From positions 1 through 36,630 of the forward strand of contig JBBPIM010000021.1 in the NCBI GenBank assembly GCA_038040325.1: 36,630 nucleotides of DNA, given 5' to 3'. Position 1 is the stretch's first letter. Every line of letters begins with the position of its first letter. The stretch is from Mayfieldus profundus (GTDB taxonomy: Bacteria; Actinomycetota; Thermoleophilia; Solirubrobacterales; 70-9). The position numbers and the translations under genes were made by a program. Shown one piece after another: positions 23,765 to 31,924 of this stretch. The notes beneath the pieces are model-generated. The model was given only the letters and a program-made list of their open reading frames with translations, was not told the origin of the DNA and did no database searches.

Positions 23765-24018
23765 TCCTTGCCGTCGGCCCGCTCGGCGGCGGCGGGCGCC
23801 TGCTCGAGCTTCGCCGCCAGCTCGTCGAGGCGCAGCTCGCGAAGCCCCTCCCCCACCGCGTCCAGCTCCGCCGCGCAGTACTCGACCAGGTCGCGGCCCT
23901 CGCTGCACAGCTCCAGGGTCTCGCGCAGTCCGGCCTGGCCGGAGTCGAGCCGGTCGATGATCTCCTCCAGCCGCTCGACCGCCTTCTCGTAGCTCTCCGG
24001 CTTCGCCTTCTCGCTCAC
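23761..24018 (-). CDS. xseB: Exonuclease VII small subunit
   Basis: The 85-residue protein shows the XseB pattern YEKAVERLEEIIDRLDSGQAG, then LRETLELCSEGRDLVEYC and a helical tail, forming the small helical hairpin that binds the XseA stalk. Its ATG overlaps the xseA stop (24015-24018), so translation is coupled. Exonuclease VII degrades single-stranded DNA from both ends to oligonucleotides. The C-terminal 15 residues are Ala/Glu-rich and beyond the family core. It is convergent with ppk2 with overlapping stops. Confidence 0.95.
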   Translation of the reverse strand: MSEKAKPESYEKAVERLEEIIDRLDSGQAGLRETLELCSEGRDLVEYCAAELDAVGEGLRELRLDELAAKLEQAPAAAERADGKD

Positions 24019-25442
24019 TCGCCTTCCTCCAATCCCTCGCTTCGCGCGTCAAGACGACCGTCGGCGAAGCGCAGCGAAAACCGGCCCGCGCCGGCGGCCG
24101 AGGCCGCGCTCGTCAATGGCTCTCCCTCGTGCGTCTCGGCGAGCGCGTAGCCGCGCTCCAGCGTGCGATCCGGGTCGTGAGCCCGCACCGCGACGCGAAT
24201 CTTGTCGAGCGCCTCGGTGCGCCGGGCCAGCGCTCGCTGCGCCGAGCGTTCCAGCCCGGGCGCGTTGCGGGCGTTCTGCTCGCCGGCGCGGGCAACGGCA
24301 TCGAGCGCCCGGCTCGTGGCGCGGTTCAGCACCACCATCGCGATCCGTCGCTGGAAGTCGGAGCGCTCGCCGGCGCGGCGCTGCGCCGCGGCGCGCATCT
24401 CGCGAGTCATCTGGTTCAACGCCTGGCGCTGGCGCCCCAGCGCCCGCTGCGGCCCGCGCGCAAGCGCGGCGAGGTGGCGGGCTCGGTCGCCGACGGCTCC
24501 GGCCGCCGCACGGTCCAGCGCCTTCGCGCAACGTTCGAGGCTCGCGCGGGCCGCGTTGCAGTTGAGCGGAACGACGGCCTCCGCCGCATGGGTCGGCGTC
24601 GAGCAGGCGATCGCTGCGACGTCGTCGATCAGGGTGCTGTCGCGCTCGTGGCCGACCGCGCTGACCACCGGCACCCGCAGCATCGCCACGGTTCGGCAGA
24701 GGGTCTCGTCGCAGAACGCCCAGAGGTCGGCAAGGCTGCCGCCGCCGCGACAGACGGCGATCACGTCGACGTCGGGCAGCGCTGCGAGGTCCTGCACGGC
24801 CCGCGTGATCGCCGGAGCGGCGTGGCGGTCCTGCACCGGCGCGAAGCCCCAGACGATCGTTCCGCGCCAGCCGCGCCGCTCGAGGCCCGCCAGCAGGTCG
24901 CGCCGGGCGGCGCCGCGCTCGCCGGTGACGACGCCGATCGTGCGCGGCAGCGCCGGTCGTTCGAGGCGCTTCTGCAGCTCAAAAAGGCCTTCGGCCTGAA
25001 GCGCTTTGCGCAGCGCCGCCAGGCGGGCCAGCAGGTCGCCCTCCCCGGCCAGCCGCACGTGGGTGACGCGGAAGCTGAAGCTGGGCGAGGCCTGGGCGCT
25101 GCCGGGGTAGTAGTCGGGCCCGCCGGCCACGACCACCTCGGCGCCGTCGCGCAGCGCCCCGTCGGGAAGCTTCAGCTTCTCGAGGTCACCGAGCCAGATC
25201 GCACAGGGCACGGCTCCATCGGCGTCGCGCAGCTCGAAATAGGCCTGCGCCCTGCTGCGGCTCAGCCCGGCAACCTCACCGATCAGCTGCACGCGGGCGC
25301 GCTTGCGCAGCTCCTCGCGCAGCTTGGCCGCGTAGCGGCCGACCGCGAACGGCCCGGGCAGGCCCGGCTGCGGCGACCCGGCGACCGGCACGGCCGGCTG
25401 GCCGGGCGCCGATTCGGACGGCTGGAACAGCTGATCCTCCAT
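24015..25442 (-). CDS. xseA: Exonuclease VII large subunit
   Basis: The 475-residue product has an N-terminal OB-fold for single-stranded DNA (about 45-135, VQLIGEVAGLSRSRAQAYFE and VVVAGGPDYYPGSAQ). The catalytic domain follows with IGVVTGERGAARRDLL, the signature CRGGGSLADLWAFCDE, SAVGHERDSTLIDDVAA and TPTHAAEAVVP, and then a long Ala/Arg-rich coiled-coil stalk (about 290-420) that carries XseB. The C-terminus has the usual DPDRTLERGYALAET. The N-terminal 30 residues are Pro-rich and extra. It is divergent from the GGCT-like gene with 26 bases between starts. Confidence 0.95.
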   Translation of the reverse strand: MEDQLFQPSESAPGQPAVPVAGSPQPGLPGPFAVGRYAAKLREELRKRARVQLIGEVAGLSRSRAQAYFELRDADGAVPCAIWLGDLEKLKLPDGALRDGAEVVVAGGPDYYPGSAQASPSFSFRVTHVRLAGEGDLLARLAALRKALQAEGLFELQKRLERPALPRTIGVVTGERGAARRDLLAGLERRGWRGTIVWGFAPVQDRHAAPAITRAVQDLAALPDVDVIAVCRGGGSLADLWAFCDETLCRTVAMLRVPVVSAVGHERDSTLIDDVAAIACSTPTHAAEAVVPLNCNAARASLERCAKALDRAAAGAVGDRARHLAALARGPQRALGRQRQALNQMTREMRAAAQRRAGERSDFQRRIAMVVLNRATSRALDAVARAGEQNARNAPGLERSAQRALARRTEALDKIRVAVRAHDPDRTLERGYALAETHEGEPLTSAASAAGAGRFSLRFADGRLDARSEGLEEGE

Positions 25443-25468
25443 CGAAGAGAGAATGCCAGCGAGAACGG

Positions 25469-26056
25469 ATGAGCCGCATCGCCGTGTTCGGATACGGATC
25501 GCTGGTCAGCCCCCGCAGCGTCGCAGAGACGCTGGGGCGCGAGCCCGAGGCGCCCATTCCGGCCCGGCTGCAGGAATGGAAGCGCCGCTGGTCGCTGCTG
25601 CGCGACAACCTGCGCTCCGAGAAGACCTTCGCGCGCCAGTCCGACGGCGAGCCGCCGCCCTTCGTGCTCGGCCTGAACCTCGAGCGGGCGGGCACCGGCG
25701 AGGATCACCTGGCGCCGAACGGCGCCCTGATCGAGCTGAGCGCCGGCGAGCTGGAGCGGCTCGACGTGCGCGAACTGCGCTACAACCGGATCGCCGTCAC
25801 CGAGCACGTTTCCGCCCGACACTCCTTCGACAGCGTCTTCACCTACACGGCGCGGCCCGAGCATTTCGCGCCGCGGCCGCCGGACGGAACCGTGGCGATG
25901 GCTCCCTACCTGCGCGCGATCGAGGCGGCGCATCGAGAGCTGGGCGACGACCAGTGGCAGCTATTCCTCGAGACCACCGGCCTGCCGCCGGTCGAGGTGA
26001 TCGAGCCGGTGCTGGTGCGCGACGAGATCCCACCCGGCAACCCCAGAGATTGGTGA
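25469..26056 (+). CDS. Gamma-glutamylcyclotransferase-fold protein
   Basis: The 195-residue product begins IAVFGYGSLVSPRSVAET, the YGSL substrate-binding loop of the GGCT/AIG2 fold. A strand with LIELSAGELERLDVRELRYN follows; the Glu in LDVRELRYNR is the likely general acid/base. VFTYTARPEHF and a helical C-terminus (residues 150-195) complete it. Family members open or cyclise gamma-glutamyl amines, but many bacterial members have no known substrate. It has no signal peptide. It shares a 26-base divergent region with xseA. Confidence 0.8.
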   Translation: MSRIAVFGYGSLVSPRSVAETLGREPEAPIPARLQEWKRRWSLLRDNLRSEKTFARQSDGEPPPFVLGLNLERAGTGEDHLAPNGALIELSAGELERLDVRELRYNRIAVTEHVSARHSFDSVFTYTARPEHFAPRPPDGTVAMAPYLRAIEAAHRELGDDQWQLFLETTGLPPVEVIEPVLVRDEIPPGNPRDW

Positions 26057-26096
26057 GCAACCAGACAGCAGGGGCGACACCGGACGTTTGTTCTAG

Positions 26097-26148
26097 CCCC
26101 AATCCTCCAATCCTAAATATTTGGTAGGTGAAGCCGATGCAATTGGGG
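26097..26148 (+). promoter_or_regulatory. A+T-rich repeated leader of the EAL gene
   Basis: The tandem octamer CCAATCCT occurs twice (26099-26106, 26107-26114), followed directly by the palindrome AAATATTT (26115-26122). CCCCAAT at 26097-26103 and ATTGGGG at 26142-26148 form an inverted repeat around them. The composition stands out from the G+C-rich surroundings. This could be an operator and promoter region; TAAATAT contains a TA-rich -10-like string. Confidence 0.4.
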
Positions 26149-26169
26149 ACGCAACGAAGGGGGCAAGCG

Positions 26170-27078
26170 ATGGAAGGACGATCCTTGGCGCAGACCGACA
26201 CCGAGGTTTTGCCGATGCACCGGAATGGCTCCAGGGCCAGTGCGGAGGCTTGGCTGGCGTGGGCGAGGACAGGCGACGACCCGCAAGACTGGCACGCAAG
26301 GATCCGTAATGCCCTGTTGGGCAACGGCTTCGTCCTTCACGCCCAGCCGGTGATCGAGGTCAGCACCGGGGCCGTCGTTCGCCACGAATTGCTGCTGCGG
26401 ATGGTTGAGGACGGCCGCTTGATACCCCCGGCGCGGTTCCTGCCCCATGCCGAAAGCTGCGGGCTGATCACCGATATCGACTACTGGGTTCTCGACAGAG
26501 GCATCCGCATCGCCGGTGAGACGCCGGTGGCGATCAATCTCTCGGCGAAGACCCTGAGCGACCCGAGGCTGGGCAGCTACATCCGGGGCTGCCTTATTGA
26601 CCATGGCACCGAGCCGACAAACGTCGTCTTCGAAATCACCGAGACAGCCGCTGTCGGGCGCCTCGGACATGCGAGTCGACTTGCGCAGGAGCTCACGGAC
26701 GTCGGCTGCAGCTTCCTCCTAGACGACTTCGGCACCGGCTTTGGCTCATTCACCTACCTTCAGCGCCTGCCCCTGAGCGGCGTCAAGATCGATGTGAGCT
26801 TTGTCCGCGGTATGGCCGAGGACCCCGCTGACCGGCGCATAGTCGAGGCCATCGTTTCCGTGGCCAGACGCCTCGATTTGCAGACCATCGCCGAGGGCGT
26901 CGAAGACCAGGAGACGTTCGACCTGCTGGCCTCCATGGGAGTCGATTTTGCCCAGGGCTTCCATCTTGGGCGCCCGGCGCGGCTGGCAGACATCCGGCGC
27001 CTGCGCCCGGCGCGGCAAGCGACCGTGGTCGGCCGGCGGTCACCCGTACGCAGGCCCAAGTTGCAGCCCGCAACGTAG
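26170..27078 (+). CDS. EAL-domain c-di-GMP phosphodiesterase
   Basis: I choose ATG 26170 because GAAGGGGG (26156-26163) stands six bases before it; in-frame GTG 26128 and ATG 26137 lack such a site. The 302-residue product is a stand-alone EAL domain (about 45-280) with a short N-terminus. The signature reads ELL at 73-75 instead of EAL, but the catalytic set is present: E73, N123, E155, E158, D185-D186 in LDDFGTG, K206, E242 and Q262. It should hydrolyse c-di-GMP. Its partner activity in the window is the GGDEF protein at 9578-10660. The C-terminus is basic and Arg-rich, possibly for nucleic acid or membrane contact. Confidence 0.9.
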   Translation: MEGRSLAQTDTEVLPMHRNGSRASAEAWLAWARTGDDPQDWHARIRNALLGNGFVLHAQPVIEVSTGAVVRHELLLRMVEDGRLIPPARFLPHAESCGLITDIDYWVLDRGIRIAGETPVAINLSAKTLSDPRLGSYIRGCLIDHGTEPTNVVFEITETAAVGRLGHASRLAQELTDVGCSFLLDDFGTGFGSFTYLQRLPLSGVKIDVSFVRGMAEDPADRRIVEAIVSVARRLDLQTIAEGVEDQETFDLLASMGVDFAQGFHLGRPARLADIRRLRPARQATVVGRRSPVRRPKLQPAT

Positions 27079-27100
27079 GTGGGGCCATGGCCTGTGGCTG

Positions 27101-27463
27101 CTAGTCCGTCGGCGGATAGTCCCAGCGCTTCGCCCAGTCGTGAAGCTCGCGCAGGGCCGGCTGCAGCTCGGCGCCCTTCTCGGTCAGCGAGTAGCTGACC
27201 CGCACCGGCGCACCCCCCTCGACGGTTCGCTCGACCACGCCCGCAGCCTCCAGCTCGCGCAGCCGCTGTGAGAGAAGCCGGTCCGAGACGCCCGGCACCG
27301 ACTCGCACAGCTCGCCGAAGCGGCGCGGGCCGCCGGCCATCGCGGAGATGATCGCGCCCGACCAGCGCTTGCCGATCAGCTCGATCGCCGCGTGGAAGTG
27401 TGGGCAGACCTTCTGCGCAGGCTGATCCTGCGACTCGGTTGTCGCACGGGACTCTCCAGCCAC
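27101..27463 (-). CDS. HxlR family transcriptional regulator
   Basis: The 120-residue winged-helix protein has CPHFHAAIELIGKRWSGAII with the family's N-terminal Cys (residue 20), GPRRFGELCESVPGVSDRLL, then SQRLRELEAAGVVERTVEG and YSLTEKGAELQPALREL. HxlR regulators respond to reactive electrophiles or oxidants, often through that Cys. The start is GTG at 27463, eight bases after TAAGCT. A perfect palindrome overlaps this -10 box (27474-27488), which suggests self-repression. No target gene is adjacent beyond the protease upstream, so targets are unknown. Confidence 0.92.
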   Translation of the reverse strand: MAGESRATTESQDQPAQKVCPHFHAAIELIGKRWSGAIISAMAGGPRRFGELCESVPGVSDRLLSQRLRELEAAGVVERTVEGGAPVRVSYSLTEKGAELQPALRELHDWAKRWDYPPTD

Positions 27464-27471
27464 TGCGAGTC

Positions 27472-27488
27472 AGCTTACCGAAGGTAAG
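27472..27488 (-). promoter_or_regulatory. Promoter and operator of the HxlR gene
   Basis: CTTACC-GAA-GGTAAG (27474-27488) is a perfect 6-3-6 palindrome that shares bases with the -10 box TAAGCT (27472-27477, minus strand) of the HxlR gene. The form resembles HxlR-type operators as I remember them. The position fits autorepression. Confidence 0.55.
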
Positions 27489-27495
27489 TGATGGG

Positions 27496-28641
27496 CTAGC
27501 CGACGGCGCAGGGTCCCGTGCCCACCGGCGCCGAGGACTGGCCCAGCGCCGCGCGGACGATCTCGTTGGGGACGCCGTAGCCGCCGGGCGTGCCGCTGGT
27601 GGTTGCAGCGAACACCGTGGTCAGCACCCTGCCCCGGGCATCCACCGCCGGGCCTCCCGAGTTGCCGCTGCGAACGTGGCCGCGCAGCGAGCTCATCTCT
27701 CGCCGGATCGGCGCGCGGCCATAGGAGTCCTGGCTGATCACCTGCTGGGTGTCGCCGAAGCGCGCGGGGGAGATCGTGAACGGGCCGTTCTCCGGATAGC
27801 CGAGCACCGCCGCGTCGGCCCCGCGCTTCGGCTCGGCCGCAAGCGGGAGCACCGGCAGGTCGAGCGAGACCCGCAGCAGCGCGAGGTCGTTGGCGGGCTC
27901 GTAGTGAACCGGGGTCGCATCGGCCTGGGTCCCCTGCTGGGTCTCCACGGTTGTGTCCCTCTCCCCGGCCACCACATGGGCGTTGGTCACCACCAGCCCC
28001 GGGGCCGCCATCCAGCCCGAGCCCTCGACCGCGAGCCCGCAGGCGGTGCCCAGCACCTTCACCACCCCGGCGCCCGCCGCGCGCACTTCGGGATCGCGCA
28101 CGATCTCCTCATCGGTCGCGCCGACCGGCGCCGCGGGCCCGGTGATGGCCTGGCGCGGATCGACGCGGTTGAGGGCGTTGAGGATCGGGCCCGAAGGGGG
28201 CAGGACGTCGTTGAGGCGCTGCAGGATCTCCGAGCGCTGCACGTCGCGGCGCAGCTCGGTGGCGCCAGGGGTGTGCAGGGCGACCGCCCCGAACATCCAG
28301 GCCAGGCCCAGTGCGACCGCGGCGATAAGGATCGCCCCTCCGGCTCCGTCGAGGAGGTCGGTCGCCGGACCGCGGATCAGGCGGCGCCGCACCCCGATCG
28401 CGAAGCCCTCCAATGTGACCGCCACCACGGCGCCGAGCACCAGCGCGCTGAACGCGGCAAACAGGGGCGCGTAGGGAGACTCGGAGCCCTGCGAGAGCAG
28501 CGCCGGGGCGAGCCGGCTGCCGAGCAAGGCTCCGGCCGCGAAGCCGGCGAGGGTCAGCGCGCCGACGATCAGGCCCTGCCGATAGCCCCAGATCGCCAGC
28601 GCCACGGCGAAGGCAACGATCCCCCAGTCCAGCGGCGTCAT
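27496..28641 (-). CDS. MarP-like CvpA-domain membrane serine protease
   Basis: The 381-residue product joins an N-terminal CvpA-type four-helix membrane domain (about 5-125) to an extracytoplasmic chymotrypsin-like protease domain (about 185-370). The catalytic triad is visible: H222 in VTNAHVVAG, D252 in PANDLALLRV and S328 in RSGNSGGPAV. C201 and C378 could form a disulfide across the protease domain, as in mycobacterial MarP (Rv3671c). MarP processes a peptidoglycan hydrolase under acid or oxidative stress; the same role here is inference. The ATG at 28641 begins MTPLDWGIVAFAV. It is divergent from the penicillin-binding protein gene. Confidence 0.88.
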   Translation of the reverse strand: MTPLDWGIVAFAVALAIWGYRQGLIVGALTLAGFAAGALLGSRLAPALLSQGSESPYAPLFAAFSALVLGAVVAVTLEGFAIGVRRRLIRGPATDLLDGAGGAILIAAVALGLAWMFGAVALHTPGATELRRDVQRSEILQRLNDVLPPSGPILNALNRVDPRQAITGPAAPVGATDEEIVRDPEVRAAGAGVVKVLGTACGLAVEGSGWMAAPGLVVTNAHVVAGERDTTVETQQGTQADATPVHYEPANDLALLRVSLDLPVLPLAAEPKRGADAAVLGYPENGPFTISPARFGDTQQVISQDSYGRAPIRREMSSLRGHVRSGNSGGPAVDARGRVLTTVFAATTSGTPGGYGVPNEIVRAALGQSSAPVGTGPCAVG

Positions 28642-28716
28642 CGGAACGGAATACAACCACGTGCCGGCGCCGCGCTCGCGGGATGTCCGGATGCGGATTA
28701 CGGGTACCCGAGGCAC

Positions 28717-28722
28717 TACCTT
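28717..28722 (+). promoter_or_regulatory. -10 box for the PBP gene (TACCTT)
   Basis: TACCTT is followed by ten bases and the GTG at 28733. No ribosome binding site is present, so a leaderless transcript is likely. Confidence 0.45.
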
Positions 28723-28732
28723 TCTCAGACCA

Positions 28733-30478
28733 GTGAGAGCCCTTCCTACTGAGGTGGAGCGCCGTCGCCGCCTCGTCACCCGCGCACTCCCCCTCATCGT
28801 CCTGGCTACCGCCGCATTCGTCGCCGGGGCGGTGGTTGGCGCCGAAACGCCTCCGGAGCGCGAGGCCGCCGAGCGCTTCGTCGACGCCTGGGCGCGGCAG
28901 GACTTCGCGGCCATGCACGCCGAGCTGAACCCGGCATCGCAGCGCCAGTACTCGGCGGACGAGTTTCGCCGCAGCTACTTGGCGGCCCGGGAGACCTCGA
29001 CCCTGAAGACGATCGACCCCGGCGAGCCCGAAGGACCGGGTTCCAGCGATGGCCAGGATGTGGTCACGGTCCCGATCCGGGTCGGAACCGTGGCCTTCGG
29101 CGGCCTCGATTCGGAGCTGAGGCTGCCGTTCGAGGACGGAGGGATCGCCTGGGGGCCCCGCCTCTCCTTCCCCGGGGTCGAACAGGGCGAGGAGCTGACC
29201 AACAGCATCAACCTGGCGCGCCGCGGACCGATCCTCGCCCGCGACGGCTCCCCGCTTGCAAACGGGCCTGCCGAAGCGCGCAGCTCGCCGCTGGGCAGCG
29301 CCGCGATCGACGTCACCGGCGAGGTTGGCCAGGCCGAGGCGGACCAGCTGGACGAGCTGGCGAGGAAGGGCTTTCCGGCGGGGACGCCGGTCGGGATCAG
29401 CGGGCTCGAGCGCGCCTTCAATTCGCATCTGGCGGGCAAGCCCGGTGGCCAGCTGATCGCGGCCCCGCAGAGCGGCAACACCGGCCGCGTGCTCGCAGAA
29501 AGCAAGGCGACGCCCGGCAAGCCCCTGCGCACCACGATCGACCCCGATCTGCAGAGCGTCGCGGTGGCCTCGCTTGCCGGGCGGTCGGGCGGCGTCGCGG
29601 TGCTCGACGCCAGGGACGGCTCGGTGCGGGCGCTGGCCGGCTCCGCCTTCTCGCTCCCCCAGCCACCCGGGTCGACCTTCAAGGTGCTGACCACCACCGC
29701 GGCGCTGCAGGCCGGGGTGGTGAAGCTCGACGACAGCTTTCCCGTGCTGAACGGGATCAACGTCGGCGGGCGCTTCATCGCCAACGCCCACGACGAGTTC
29801 TGCGGCGGCACCTTCGTCGAGGCTTTCGCGGAGTCGTGCAATTCGGTGTTCGCGCCGCTCGGCCCGCAGATCGGCGAGAGCCGCATGGTCGCCAACGCCG
29901 AGCGATTCGGGTTCAACTCCCCGCCCACCCTCTACAACGCCGAGGCGACAGCCATCACCGACCCGCCGGAGTCGAGCATCCCCGAGGACATCGGCGACGA
30001 CCTCGATCTCGGGGTGAGCGCGATCGGCCAGGGTGAGGTGCTGGCGACGCCGTTGGAGATGGCCTCGGTGTCGCAGACGGTGGCGGCGAGCGGCGTGCGC
30101 AGCCCGACGCCGATCGTCAAGGACCCGGCTCTGCAGGCAACCGCCAAGCCCGAACGGGTGATGTCGCGCAAGATCGCGGGACAGCTGCGCGACCTGATGA
30201 TCGGGGTGGTGACCGGCGGCACCGGCACCGCCGCGGCGTTGAGCGGCATCCAGGTCGCGGGCAAGACGGGGACCGCCGAGCTGGGACCCGATCCCGATGC
30301 CCCGGCGCCCCCTCCCGGGGAGGACGCACCGCAGGCTGTCGACGCCTGGTTCACCGCCTTCGCACCGACCGAGAACCCGCAGCTGGCGGTGGGCGTGATG
30401 CTGATCGACGCCGACGCCGACGGCGGCACCGTGGCGGCGCCAATCGCCGCCGAGGTGCTGGCAACCGGGCTAGGTTAA
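28733..30478 (+). CDS. Class B penicillin-binding protein (transpeptidase)
   Basis: The 581-residue product starts at GTG 28733, placed by the -10 box; longer readings would cross that promoter. It has a membrane anchor (about 20-38), an NTF2-like MecR1-type domain (about 45-145), a PBP dimer domain (about 160-260) and a transpeptidase domain (about 265-575). The active-site motifs are intact: S314-T-F-K317, S368-C-N370 and K511-T-G. It cross-links peptidoglycan outside the membrane. The NTF2-like domain and order resemble PbpA/PBP2a-type enzymes. The linker after KTG is acidic and Pro-rich. It shares its upstream region with the MarP-like protease. Confidence 0.93.
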   Translation: MRALPTEVERRRRLVTRALPLIVLATAAFVAGAVVGAETPPEREAAERFVDAWARQDFAAMHAELNPASQRQYSADEFRRSYLAARETSTLKTIDPGEPEGPGSSDGQDVVTVPIRVGTVAFGGLDSELRLPFEDGGIAWGPRLSFPGVEQGEELTNSINLARRGPILARDGSPLANGPAEARSSPLGSAAIDVTGEVGQAEADQLDELARKGFPAGTPVGISGLERAFNSHLAGKPGGQLIAAPQSGNTGRVLAESKATPGKPLRTTIDPDLQSVAVASLAGRSGGVAVLDARDGSVRALAGSAFSLPQPPGSTFKVLTTTAALQAGVVKLDDSFPVLNGINVGGRFIANAHDEFCGGTFVEAFAESCNSVFAPLGPQIGESRMVANAERFGFNSPPTLYNAEATAITDPPESSIPEDIGDDLDLGVSAIGQGEVLATPLEMASVSQTVAASGVRSPTPIVKDPALQATAKPERVMSRKIAGQLRDLMIGVVTGGTGTAAALSGIQVAGKTGTAELGPDPDAPAPPPGEDAPQAVDAWFTAFAPTENPQLAVGVMLIDADADGGTVAAPIAAEVLATGLG

Positions 30479-30485
30479 GCCGCAA

Positions 30486-30761
30486 TCAGGGACGCGCGCG
30501 GAGCGGGAACCCGAGCGCCACCGCGACCGCAACCAGCACTCCCCCCGCCACCGCCAGCAGCCCGCCGGCCGTTTCGGCGACCAGCGCCAGGGGCGCCGCG
30601 ATGATGGAGATCACCGCCCCGGCGGCCAGCATCGACCACCAGCCGCGGCCCGGCGCGGCACGCTCCGGTGCGTAGGGAGCCGACAGCACCGTGCCGGCGA
30701 GTATCGCCACCAGGCCGATCACGTCGGCCACCGTCCCGAACAGGCGCAGCAGGATCAGCAA
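30486..30761 (-). CDS. Small membrane protein, 91 residues or slightly longer
   Basis: Three hydrophobic helices fill the product (LFGTVADVIGLVAILAGTVL, then WWSMLAAGAVISIIAAPLAL and GGLLAVAGGVLVAVAVALGF). The only conventional start in frame is TTG at 30761, but the open frame runs back another 20 codons in which the first helix appears to begin, so the true start is uncertain. It follows the lipoprotein gene (stop at 30824) on the same strand. No family is recognised. Confidence 0.5.
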   Translation of the reverse strand: MLILLRLFGTVADVIGLVAILAGTVLSAPYAPERAAPGRGWWSMLAAGAVISIIAAPLALVAETAGGLLAVAGGVLVAVAVALGFPLRARP

Positions 30762-30823
30762 CGCGCCGGCAGCGGCGAGCAGCAGCGTCAGCTGCAGCGG
30801 TCGGTGGGAGCGAGCGTCCGGAC

Positions 30824-31372
30824 TCAGATGTCCAGCTCCACCTCGGCCGGCCCGTCCTGACCCGGGATGATCAGCTTCAGCGGGCGGTCCTCGGTGCTCT
30901 GGTCGGAGATCGAGAACAGCACCATCGAGCCGCCGATCGGGCCTACCTGGGCGCTGCTGTCGAGGGCCGGCGCCTCGTCCTTGCCGCCGATCCGGTCGCC
31001 CAGGTGCAAGGCGTAGGGGCTCTCGCTCTCGATCGGGAAGTAGGTCTGGTGCCCGGTGTCGGTGACGGTCAGCGTCTCCGGCAGCCGCGCCGCCTCGTCG
31101 CCCGTGTTCTCGACCTGCATGAACACCCCGAGGTAGAGCTCGTCGGGCTCGGGAGCGGGCTGGCCGACCAGGTACTCGCGGTCCTCGACGTCGTTGGGGT
31201 TGAGGAAGCGAGAGAACAGCACGTTGTACTCGAGGTCGCCCAGCTCGACCGGCTCGCCTTCGATCAGGTCGGTCTTGTCCTCCTCGGTGCCGCAGGCGAC
31301 CGCCGTGAGCGAGAGGAGGATCAGTGCGGCCAGGACCGGAAGCAGGCGGAGGAGGCGGCGACGCGCTGTCAT
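30824..31372 (-). CDS. Lipoprotein with DUF4352-like domain
   Basis: The 182-residue product has an Arg-rich start, a hydrophobic signal and a lipobox ending A-V-A-C at about residue 27, so it should be lipid-anchored on the outer face. The mature part has the beta-sandwich pattern of DUF4352-type proteins: ELYLGVFMQVENTGDEAARL, a TDTGHQTYFPIESES strand pair, and a late VGPIGGSMVLFSI. These proteins are common in Gram-positives and their function is unknown. The ATG at 31372 follows TAGACT by ten bases. Confidence 0.82.
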   Translation of the reverse strand: MTARRRLLRLLPVLAALILLSLTAVACGTEEDKTDLIEGEPVELGDLEYNVLFSRFLNPNDVEDREYLVGQPAPEPDELYLGVFMQVENTGDEAARLPETLTVTDTGHQTYFPIESESPYALHLGDRIGGKDEAPALDSSAQVGPIGGSMVLFSISDQSTEDRPLKLIIPGQDGPAEVELDI

Positions 31373-31382
31373 CGGCGGCGAG

Positions 31383-31388
31383 AGTCTA
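31383..31388 (-). promoter_or_regulatory. -10 box for the lipoprotein gene (TAGACT)
   Basis: TAGACT on the minus strand is ten bases before the ATG at 31372, in the short gap after the SRPBCC gene. Confidence 0.4.
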
Positions 31389-31395
31389 TTAGGGG

Positions 31396-31914
31396 TCAGG
31401 GGATGCCGGTCGGATGGCGGTTTCCCCCCGCCACCTCGATTCGCCGGCGCTCGCCGGGGTCGGACTCGAGCTGGTCGCGGAGGCGGCGCAGGGCGGCGGT
31501 CCAGTCGCGCGAGTACCAGATCGAAGCCGCGCCCAGCACCTCCTTGGCGCGATCGATCGGATGGCCAGGCTCGGTCCAGTAGACGACCCGCACGGTGGTC
31601 AGAGAGCCGGGCCCCTCGGTGAACTCCCACTCGGTCGCCGCGGGGATGCGGTTGAAACGCCCCCCGCTGCCGCGCTCGGAGATCCGGTGCGGTGGCTCCA
31701 ATGCCTCGATCACCGTGTCCATCCAGATCGCCCGCGGCGGGGCGAAAAGGCGGAACCGCGCGCCTGCACCGACACCGGAGGACTCGACGCGCGAAAGCCG
31801 GAAATCGCTGATGAAATGGTCGGTGAAGGCGGGACGGTTGCCGAGGTCCCCGACGAAGTCGAAGACGCGCCGCCGCGGCGCGTCGATCGCAAGCTCAGCG
31901 CTGACCGGGCCCAT
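31396..31914 (-). CDS. SRPBCC (START-like) family protein
   Basis: The 172-residue product has the SRPBCC layout: a first strand (SAELAIDAPRRRVFDFVGDL), a helix pair, GVGAGARFRLFAPPRAIW, a run of antiparallel strands (TEWEFTEGPGSLTTVRVVYW), and a long C-terminal helix (STRDWTAALRRLRDQLES-like). It has a hydrophobic cavity for a small ligand, which cannot be named. It is soluble. The ATG at 31914 follows TAGAAT by ten bases. It is divergent from the CxxC protein gene. Confidence 0.85.
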   Translation of the reverse strand: MGPVSAELAIDAPRRRVFDFVGDLGNRPAFTDHFISDFRLSRVESSGVGAGARFRLFAPPRAIWMDTVIEALEPPHRISERGSGGRFNRIPAATEWEFTEGPGSLTTVRVVYWTEPGHPIDRAKEVLGAASIWYSRDWTAALRRLRDQLESDPGERRRIEVAGGNRHPTGIP

Positions 31915-31924
31915 CGCCGCCGCG

